A stretch of 64,000 nt of DNA, from NCBI GenBank assembly GCA_002360945.1, contig DERO01000030.1, forward strand, positions 1 through 64,000, in the 5' to 3' direction. The position numbers and the translations under genes were made by a program. The notes below the pieces were generated by a model. The model had not been told where the DNA came from. It searched no databases and saw only the letters and a list, made by a program, of their open reading frames with translations. Below are positions 57,957 to 64,000 of this stretch, piece by piece (within the stretch, counting starts at the first letter, position 1; the number at the start of each line of letters is the position of its first letter). This DNA is from Leclercia adecarboxylata. GTDB taxonomy: Bacteria; Pseudomonadota; Gammaproteobacteria; Enterobacterales; Enterobacteriaceae.

Positions 57957-59131
57957 GCATCATCATCGTTGGCGGAGGCATGACGGGTGCCACCCTGGCG
58001 CTGACCATCTCCACCCTGACCGGGGGCAAACTGCCGGTTCATCTGGTTGAGGCCGTCGCACCGCAGTCGAGCGGCCATCCGGGGTTTGATGGCCGCGCCA
58101 TCGCCCTGGCGCAGGGCACCTGCCAGCAGCTGGCCCGCAGCGGCATCTGGCAGGCGATTGCCGACTGCGCTACCGCTATCGAAACCGTTCATGTCAGCGA
58201 CCGGGGCCACGCCGGGTTTGTCACTCTTGAGGCGCAGGATTATCGCATTGATGCGCTGGGGCAGGTGGTTGAGCTGCACGACGTAGGTCTGCGCCTGTTC
58301 CGCCTGTTGCAGGATGCCCCCGGCGTGACGCTGCATTGTCCAGCGCGCGTAGAACACTTCACACGCAGCGAAACCTCGGTCAGCGTCACCCTGGATGACG
58401 GCAGTACGCTCGAGGGACAACTGCTGGTAGCGGCCGACGGCTCACGTTCGGCGCTCGGCCAGCAGTGTGGCATCCAGTGGCAGCAGCAGCCGTACCATCA
58501 ACTGGCGGTGATCGCCAATGTCGCTACCGCCGAACCGCACCGTGGCCGCGCCTTTGAACGTTTTACCCAACACGGTCCGCTGGCGATGCTACCGATGTCG
58601 CAGGGGCGCAGCTCGCTGGTCTGGTGCCATCCGCTGGACAAGACGGATGAGGTGCAGGGCTGGTCTGACGAACGCTTCTGCGCCGAGCTGCAAAAAGCCT
58701 TTGGCTGGCGGCTTGGGCGTATTACTCATGCCGGGAAGCGTTCGGTCTATCCGCTGGCATTAACCACGGCGTCGCAGTCCGTCTCTCATCGCGTCGCGCT
58801 GGTGGGCAATGCGGCGCAGACGTTACACCCCATCGCCGGACAGGGCTTTAACCTTGGACTGCGCGATGTGATGAGCCTTGCCGAAACGCTGGCACAGGCC
58901 TTTGCCCAACAGCAGGATTGCGGCGCATATCCAGTGCTGGGCCAGTATCAGAAACGACGTCAGGCAGATAAAGAAGCCACCATCGGCGTGACCGACGGGC
59001 TGGTGCATCTGTTTGCCAATCGCTGGGCACCGCTGGTTGCAGGGCGTAACCTGGGGCTGATGGCGATGGAATTATTCATTCCGGCACGCGACGTGCTGGC
59101 GCAGAGGACTCTCGGTTGGGTCGCTCGCTAA
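57953..59131 (+). CDS. ubiH: 2-octaprenyl-6-methoxyphenol hydroxylase
   Basis: UbiH is a class A flavin monooxygenase of ubiquinone synthesis that acts at the inner membrane within the Ubi complex. The 392-aa product has the FAD-binding IIIVGGGMTGATLALTIS, the FDGRAIAL motif, the DG motif VAADGSRSALGQ and the third FAD motif VGNAAQTLHPIAGQGFNLGL. It is coupled to pepP by a 4-bp overlap and followed 12 bp later by its paralogue ubiI. Confidence 0.97.
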   Translation: MSIIIVGGGMTGATLALTISTLTGGKLPVHLVEAVAPQSSGHPGFDGRAIALAQGTCQQLARSGIWQAIADCATAIETVHVSDRGHAGFVTLEAQDYRIDALGQVVELHDVGLRLFRLLQDAPGVTLHCPARVEHFTRSETSVSVTLDDGSTLEGQLLVAADGSRSALGQQCGIQWQQQPYHQLAVIANVATAEPHRGRAFERFTQHGPLAMLPMSQGRSSLVWCHPLDKTDEVQGWSDERFCAELQKAFGWRLGRITHAGKRSVYPLALTTASQSVSHRVALVGNAAQTLHPIAGQGFNLGLRDVMSLAETLAQAFAQQQDCGAYPVLGQYQKRRQADKEATIGVTDGLVHLFANRWAPLVAGRNLGLMAMELFIPARDVLAQRTLGWVAR

Positions 59132-59143
59132 GGAGTAAACAAA

Positions 59144-60346
59144 GTGCAGAATGTTGATGTCGCCATTGTCGGTGGCGGAATGGTAGGACTGGCGCTGGCC
59201 TGCGGTCTGCAGGGTAGCGGTCTGCGCGTGGCGGTGCTGGAGCAGAAACAGCCTCAGCCTGTCGCTTCCGATGCGCCGCCTGAACTCCGGGTCTCGGCGA
59301 TCAACGCCGCCAGTGAAAAGCTGCTGACCCGCATCGGCGTCTGGTCAGACATTATCGCCCAGCGCGCCAGCTGCTATCACGGGATGGAAGTGTGGGATAA
59401 AGACAGCTTCGGGCATATCGCCTTTGATGATGAGAGCATGGGCTACAGCCATCTTGGTCATATCATCGAAAACGCGGTGATTCACCATGCATTGTGGCAG
59501 AAAGCGCAGCAGTGCAGCGACGTCACGCTGATTGCCCCCGCACAGCTGCAGCAGGTGGCCTGGGGCGAAAACGATGCCTTTATCACCCTGCAAAGCGGCG
59601 ACATGCTGACCGCGCGCCTGGTGGTGGGGGCCGATGGCGCAAACTCCTGGCTGCGTAACAAAGCCGATATTCCGCTGACGTACTGGGACTACCGCCATCA
59701 TGCGCTGGTCGCCACCATCCGCACCGCAGAGCCGCATCAGGGCGTGGCCCGGCAGATTTTCCATAACGACGGTATCCTCGCCTTTCTGCCCCTCAGCGAT
59801 CCGCATCTCTGCTCGATCGTTTGGTCGCTGTCCCCTGAGAAGGCCCAGCAGATGCAGGAGGCATCAGCCGAAGAGTTCAATCAGGCCCTGTGCGTGGCCT
59901 TCGATAACCGGCTGGGGCTCTGCACCGTTGAAAGCGAGCGTCAGGTATTCCCGCTAACCGGTCGCTATGCGCGCCAGTTCGCGGCGCACCGTCTGGCGCT
60001 GGTGGGTGACGCGGCGCATACCATTCATCCGCTGGCCGGGCAGGGCGTGAACCTGGGCTTTATGGATGCCGCCGAGCTGGTGAGCGAGCTGCGTCGCCTG
60101 CATCGTGAGGGCAAGGATATCGGGCAGCATCTTTACCTGCGCCGCTACGAGCGCAGCCGTAAGCACAGTGCGGCTATGATGCTGGCGGGCATGCAGGGGT
60201 TCCGCGAACTCTTTGCCGGTGCCAATCCGGCGAAAAAACTGCTGCGCGATCTCGGCCTGAAACTGGCTGATACCCTACCGGGCGTTAAACCTCAACTCCT
60301 GCGTCAGGCGATGGGTCTTAACGATCTGCCGGACTGGCTACGCTAA
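59144..60346 (+). CDS. ubiI: 2-octaprenylphenol hydroxylase UbiI (VisC)
   Basis: UbiI performs the C5 hydroxylation of the ubiquinone ring precursor. The 400-aa flavoprotein has VAIVGGGMVGLALACGL, VGADGANSWLRNKADI and LVGDAAHTIHPLAGQGVNLGF, the same three FAD motifs as UbiH. Translation starts at GTG (59144) after AAGGAG, as the E. coli N-terminus MQSVDVAIVGGG indicates. A hairpin terminator follows. Confidence 0.97.
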   Translation: MQNVDVAIVGGGMVGLALACGLQGSGLRVAVLEQKQPQPVASDAPPELRVSAINAASEKLLTRIGVWSDIIAQRASCYHGMEVWDKDSFGHIAFDDESMGYSHLGHIIENAVIHHALWQKAQQCSDVTLIAPAQLQQVAWGENDAFITLQSGDMLTARLVVGADGANSWLRNKADIPLTYWDYRHHALVATIRTAEPHQGVARQIFHNDGILAFLPLSDPHLCSIVWSLSPEKAQQMQEASAEEFNQALCVAFDNRLGLCTVESERQVFPLTGRYARQFAAHRLALVGDAAHTIHPLAGQGVNLGFMDAAELVSELRRLHREGKDIGQHLYLRRYERSRKHSAAMMLAGMQGFRELFAGANPAKKLLRDLGLKLADTLPGVKPQLLRQAMGLNDLPDWLR

Positions 60347-60371
60347 TTTAGAACCCCGTCACACTTTATTC

Positions 60372-60392
60372 TCCCGGCCTGTGGGCCGGGGA
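60372..60392 (+). terminator. Hairpin after ubiI
   Basis: TCCCGGCC, TGTG and GGCCGGGGA form a strong stem 26 bp after ubiI. Only short A/T-rich sequence follows, so it may be an incomplete terminator. Confidence 0.6.
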
Positions 60393-60743
60393 AATTCCCT
60401 CGTTTGAAATAATCTAATTTCACTGCTTTTTTCGCATTAGATAATCTAATGCTGTGTTTTTCCCGTCACGGAAATTCGGCCCATTATTCCGCATCAAATA
60501 TCACCATGCACTAAATTCTGTTAGCACGATGTTAATTTTGTGCGGGTTTAATCGCATTTTTGCAGTGAATAATTCTGTAGGCTTTTTAGCGTTTTTTGGT
60601 CATAAGCTAATGTGATGACCCATTTTACCTTATGGTTAACCGCCGGTTTCGGTGGTAAGTTCAGGTAAAAGAGAACGTTTGCGTCGGTGCCTGCTAACGG
60701 GGCCGATACCGGGTTTCACGGTGAATTTTTCAACGAGGACAAG
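60393..60743 (+). promoter_or_regulatory. gcvTHP control region
   Basis: This AT-rich gap holds two copies of AATCTAAT (60411-60418 and 60443-60450), 32 bp apart and so on one face of the helix. The second lies within the perfect palindrome GCATTAGATAATCTAATGC (60434-60452). A further AGCTAATG is near 60607. CTAAT is the core of GcvA sites in E. coli gcvT, and the A/T-rich runs suit Lrp. No glycine riboswitch was recognised. Regulation by glycine (GcvA/GcvR) and Lrp is inferred. Confidence 0.6.
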
Positions 60744-61838
60744 ATGGCTCAACAGACGCCTTTGTACGAACAACACACCCTATGCGGTGCGCGCATGGTC
60801 GATTTCCATGGCTGGATGATGCCGCTGCATTATGGTTCGCAGATTGATGAGCATCATGCGGTGCGCACCGATGCCTGTATGTTTGACGTCTCGCATATGA
60901 CCATTGTCGATCTGCACGGCAGTCGCACCCGGGAGTTTTTGCGTTATCTGCTGGCGAACGACGTGGCGAAACTCACGAAGCCGGGCAAAGCGCTCTATTC
61001 CGGGATGCTGAATGCCTCCGGCGGCGTGATTGACGACCTGATTGTTTATTACCTCACCGAAGATTTCTTCCGCCTCGTTGTTAACTCTGCCACCCGTGAA
61101 AAAGACCTCGCCTGGATCACCCAACACGCTGAGCCTTACGCCATCGACATCACCGTGCGTGACGACCTGTCGCTGATCGCGGTGCAGGGGCCGAACGCGC
61201 AGGCGAAAGCCGCGTCCCTGTTCACTGACGAACAGCGTCAAGCCACAGAGGGCATGAAGCCGTTCTTTGGCGTGCAGGCGGGCGATCTGTTTGTGGCGAC
61301 CACCGGTTATACCGGCGAAGCGGGCTACGAAATTGCGATGCCGAACGAAAAAGCGGCCGATTTCTGGCGTGCGCTGGTGGAAGCGGGCGTTAAGCCGGCC
61401 GGTCTGGGCGCGCGCGATACGCTGCGTCTGGAAGCCGGGATGAATTTGTACGGCCAGGAGATGGACGAAGGCGTCTCTCCGCTGGCGGCCAACATGGGCT
61501 GGACCGTTGCATGGGAACCGGCCGATCGCGACTTTATCGGTCGTGAAGTGCTGGAACAGCAGCGTGAGAAGGGCACCGAACAGCTGGTTGGTCTGGTGAT
61601 GACCGAGAAGGGCGTGCTGCGCGGCGAGCTGCCAGTACGTTTCACCGATGCCAATGGCAACCACTGCGAAGGCATTATCACCAGCGGCACCTTCTCTCCG
61701 ACGCTGGGATACAGTATTGCTCTGGCGCGTGTGCCGGCGGGTATTGGCGAGACTGCCGTGGTGCAGATCCGCAACCGTGAAATGCCGGTCCGCGTGACCA
61801 AACCGATTTTTGTTCGCGCCGGTAAGCCGGTCGCCTAA
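60744..61838 (+). CDS. gcvT: Aminomethyltransferase, glycine cleavage T protein
   Basis: GcvT transfers the aminomethyl carbon from the H protein to tetrahydrofolate, releasing ammonia. The 364-aa product starts [20 protein letters not shown] and contains [21 protein letters not shown] and [20 protein letters not shown]. The frame opens 57 bp earlier without conservation. It heads gcvT-gcvH-gcvP. Confidence 0.98.
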   Translation: MAQQTPLYEQHTLCGARMVDFHGWMMPLHYGSQIDEHHAVRTDACMFDVSHMTIVDLHGSRTREFLRYLLANDVAKLTKPGKALYSGMLNASGGVIDDLIVYYLTEDFFRLVVNSATREKDLAWITQHAEPYAIDITVRDDLSLIAVQGPNAQAKAASLFTDEQRQATEGMKPFFGVQAGDLFVATTGYTGEAGYEIAMPNEKAADFWRALVEAGVKPAGLGARDTLRLEAGMNLYGQEMDEGVSPLAANMGWTVAWEPADRDFIGREVLEQQREKGTEQLVGLVMTEKGVLRGELPVRFTDANGNHCEGIITSGTFSPTLGYSIALARVPAGIGETAVVQIRNREMPVRVTKPIFVRAGKPVA

Positions 61839-61861
61839 TTATTTTTATCAGGAGAAATTCA

Positions 61862-62251
61862 ATGAGCAATGTGCCAGCAGAACTGAAATACAGCAAAGAA
61901 CACGAGTGGCTGCGCAAAGAAGCCGACGGCACTTACACCGTCGGGATCACCGAGCATGCTCAGGAGCTGTTAGGTGACATGGTCTTTGTGGATCTGCCGG
62001 AAGTGGGCGCGACCGTCACTGCGGGCGACGACTGCGCCGTGGCGGAATCGGTGAAAGCCGCTTCTGATATCTATGCGCCAGTGGGCGGCGAAATCGTGGC
62101 GGTTAACGACGCCCTGAGCGACTCCCCGGAGCTGGTGAACAGCGAGCCGTACGGCGAAGGCTGGATCTTCAAAATTAAAGCCAGCGACGAAGCGGAAGTT
62201 GCCGCTCTGCTGGATGCGACTGCGTACGAAGCACTGTTAGAAGACGAATAA
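61862..62251 (+). CDS. gcvH: Glycine cleavage H protein
   Basis: GcvH carries the aminomethyl group on a lipoyl arm between the P, T and L proteins. The 129-aa product has the lipoylated Lys65 in [13 protein letters not shown]. It lies 23 bp after gcvT. An inverted repeat pair separates it from gcvP, which may lower gcvP expression or stabilise the upstream mRNA. Confidence 0.98.
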   Translation: MSNVPAELKYSKEHEWLRKEADGTYTVGITEHAQELLGDMVFVDLPEVGATVTAGDDCAVAESVKAASDIYAPVGGEIVAVNDALSDSPELVNSEPYGEGWIFKIKASDEAEVAALLDATAYEALLEDE

Positions 62252-62259
62252 CCGTTTTG

Positions 62260-62339
62260 CTCCCTCTCCCTTTGGGAGAGGGCCGGGGTGAGGGTGCCCA
62301 TTTTCCCCTCACCCTAACCCTCTCCCAAAGGGAGAGGGA
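62260..62339. repeat. Inverted pair of palindromic repeats inside the gcv operon, tails inward
   Basis: The first unit reads CCCTCTCCC-TTT-GGGAGAGGG with tail CCGGGGTGAGGG; after about 11 bases the second follows in the opposite orientation, with tail CCCCTCACCCTAA and the CCCTCTCCC-AAA-GGGAGAGGG hairpin. The tails face each other, the reverse of the pair at 10899-10981. It occupies most of the gcvH-gcvP gap. Confidence 0.88.
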
Positions 62340-62375
62340 ATCTCAATTCACTGCACGTTTCAGGAACCATCGCTC

Positions 62376-64000
62376 ATGACACAGACTTTAAGCCAGCTTG
62401 AAAACCGTGGCGCCTTCATTGAACGTCACATTGGGCCGGATGCTCAACAACAGCAGGAGATGCTGAAGACTGTTGGCGCGGATTCGCTCGACGCACTGAT
62501 CGGCCAGATCGTGCCAAAGGATATTCAGCTCGCCACCCCGCCACAGGTGGGTGAATCGACCACTGAATACGCTGCGCTGGCGGAACTGAAAGGCATTGCC
62601 AGCCTGAACAAGCGCTTTAAGTCTTACATTGGCATGGGTTACACCAACGTGCAGTTACCGCCGGTGATCCTGCGCAACATGCTGGAAAATCCGGGCTGGT
62701 ACACCGCCTATACCCCATATCAGCCGGAAGTGTCTCAGGGCCGTCTGGAAGCGCTGCTTAACTTCCAGCAGGTTACCCTGGATCTGACCGGTCTGGACAT
62801 CGCCTCGGCCTCGCTGCTGGATGAAGCCACTGCCGCCGCAGAAGCGATGGCGATGGCAAAACGCGTCAGCAAACTGAAGGGCGCGAACCGCTTCTTCGTT
62901 GCCGCCGACGTTCACCCGCAAACCCTCGACGTGGTGCGTACCCGCGCTGAGACCTTTGGCTTTGAGGTGATTGTTGATGACGCAGATAAAGTGCTGGATC
63001 ATCAGGATGTGTTCGGCGTGCTGCTGCAGCAGGTTGGCACCACCGGTGAAGTCCACGACTACGGCACTCTGATTACCGAGCTGAAGGCGCGCAAAATCGT
63101 CGTCAGCGTGGCGGCCGATTTTATGGCGCTGGTGCTGTTAACCGCTCCAGGCAAACAGGGCGCAGACATCGTCTTCGGCTCTGCGCAGCGCTTCGGCGTG
63201 CCGATGGGCTACGGTGGCCCACACGCGGCCTTCTTCGCCGCGAAAGATGAATTCAAACGCTCCATGCCAGGCCGCATTATCGGCGTATCGAAAGATGCCG
63301 CCGGTAACACCGCTCTGCGCATGGCGATGCAGACTCGCGAGCAGCACATTCGTCGTGAGAAAGCGAACTCCAACATCTGCACCTCGCAGGTGCTGCTGGC
63401 TAACATCGCCAGCCTGTATGCCGTTTTCCACGGCCCGGCTGGCCTGAAGCGTATCGCCAGCCGCATTCATCGTCTGGCCGATATCCTGGCCTGCGGGCTG
63501 CAGCAGAAAGGACAAAAACTGCGCCACGCGCACTTCTTCGATACCCTGTGTGTTGAAGTGGCCGACAAAGCAGCGGTGCTGGCACGCGCTGAAGCCGCAG
63601 AGATCAACCTGCGCAGCGACATCCTCAATGCCGTAAGCATCACTCTGGATGAAACCACCACTCGTGAAGATATTCAGGTGCTGTTCAACGTCCTGCTGGG
63701 CGACGGCCACGGCCTGGATGTGGATACCCTCGACAAAGAGGTAGCGCACGACAGCCGCTCCATCCAGGCGACCATGCTGCGCGATGACGCGATCCTCGCC
63801 CATCCGGTGTTTAACCGCTACCACAGCGAAACCGAGATGATGCGCTACATGCACTCGCTGGAGCGCAAGGATCTGGCCCTGAACCAGGCGATGATCCCGC
63901 TGGGTTCCTGCACCATGAAGCTGAACGCCGCTGCCGAGATGATCCCGATCACCTGGCCGGAATTCGCTGAGCTGCACCCGTTCTGCCCGGCAGATCAGGC
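62376..64000 (+). CDS. gcvP: Glycine dehydrogenase (decarboxylating) P protein, 5' part
   Basis: GcvP is the PLP enzyme that decarboxylates glycine and loads the aminomethyl group onto GcvH. The frame starts [20 protein letters not shown] and is open to the window edge, giving about 541 of an expected ~957 residues. Conserved blocks include [60 protein letters not shown] and, near the edge, [14 protein letters not shown]. The PLP lysine lies in the missing C-terminal part. It is truncated only by the window. Confidence 0.97.
   Translation, partial: MTQTLSQLENRGAFIERHIGPDAQQQQEMLKTVGADSLDALIGQIVPKDIQLATPPQVGESTTEYAALAELKGIASLNKRFKSYIGMGYTNVQLPPVILRNMLENPGWYTAYTPYQPEVSQGRLEALLNFQQVTLDLTGLDIASASLLDEATAAAEAMAMAKRVSKLKGANRFFVAADVHPQTLDVVRTRAETFGFEVIVDDADKVLDHQDVFGVLLQQVGTTGEVHDYGTLITELKARKIVVSVAADFMALVLLTAPGKQGADIVFGSAQRFGVPMGYGGPHAAFFAAKDEFKRSMPGRIIGVSKDAAGNTALRMAMQTREQHIRREKANSNICTSQVLLANIASLYAVFHGPAGLKRIASRIHRLADILACGLQQKGQKLRHAHFFDTLCVEVADKAAVLARAEAAEINLRSDILNAVSITLDETTTREDIQVLFNVLLGDGHGLDVDTLDKEVAHDSRSIQATMLRDDAILAHPVFNRYHSETEMMRYMHSLERKDLALNQAMIPLGSCTMKLNAAAEMIPITWPEFAELHPFCPADQ

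Overview
The window is a stretch of enterobacterial chromosome, inverted relative to the usual E. coli K-12 map direction. Nearly every protein outside two accessory zones is a close, colinear match to E. coli proteins I know (speC-nupG-mltC-yggX-mutY, trmB-yggL-yggN, yggS-yggT-yggU-rdgB-hemW, yggR, ruvX-yqgE-gshB-rsmE-endA, sprT-galP-metK, speA-speB, loiP/tktA, epd-pgk-fbaA-mscS-argO-yggE-argP-rpiA-serA, fau-ssrS-zapA, ygfB-pepP-ubiH-ubiI, gcvTHP). The GC-rich sequence, the repeat types and the missing E. coli genes point to Enterobacter, Lelliottia, Leclercia or a near relative. That placement is inference; no species marker was checked.

Layout. 1-1560: the 5S gene ending an rRNA operon, a YeaR/TehB-like gene behind a promoter with apparent Fur and NsrR sites, a deoxynucleoside kinase, and tRNA-Phe. 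1650-22150: yqgA, speC with a long structured leader, and housekeeping operons. A DUF559 gene lies where E. coli carries yggM-ansB, and an orphan IclR regulator sits between yggR and ruvX. 22359-27460: metK, then yqgB-speA and speB (arginine to agmatine to putrescine). 27464-41800: an accessory block inserted between speB and loiP, which adjoin in E. coli. 41833-51360: loiP, tktA, and the glycolytic epd-pgk-fbaA cluster with CRP and Cra sites, mscS, argO and yggE. 51416-64000: argP, rpiA, serA, fau, 6S RNA, zapA, ygfB-pepP-ubiH-ubiI, and gcvT-gcvH-gcvP, with gcvP cut by the window edge.

The most interesting part is the accessory block. A divergent MFS transporter faces a tightly packed set of 14 genes: Rieske ferredoxin, a small conserved protein, Rieske oxygenase, SDR, IclR regulator, extradiol-type VOC dioxygenase, flavin-dependent ferredoxin reductase, second MFS transporter, cupin, alpha/beta hydrolase, an SDR without the catalytic Tyr and Lys, an aspartate-dehydrogenase-like protein, aldehyde dehydrogenase and a ThDP-dependent decarboxylase-like enzyme. 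It has all three parts of a Rieske oxygenase electron chain, a ring-cleavage candidate, a hydrolase for the cleavage product, and a decarboxylase/aldehyde dehydrogenase pair. This looks like a complete pathway for uptake and breakdown of an aromatic compound whose identity the sequence does not reveal. Palindromes of the form GTTTCA-n4-TGAAAC between the two transcription units are probable operators for the cluster's IclR regulator.

At genome scale, a palindromic intergenic repeat (CCCTCTCCC hairpin plus a GGGTGAGGG tail) occurs at least five times, singly and as inverted pairs. The stop codon of the DUF559 gene lies inside one copy, which raises the possibility of a repeat-associated endonuclease. 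Classical REP-type repeats are also present.
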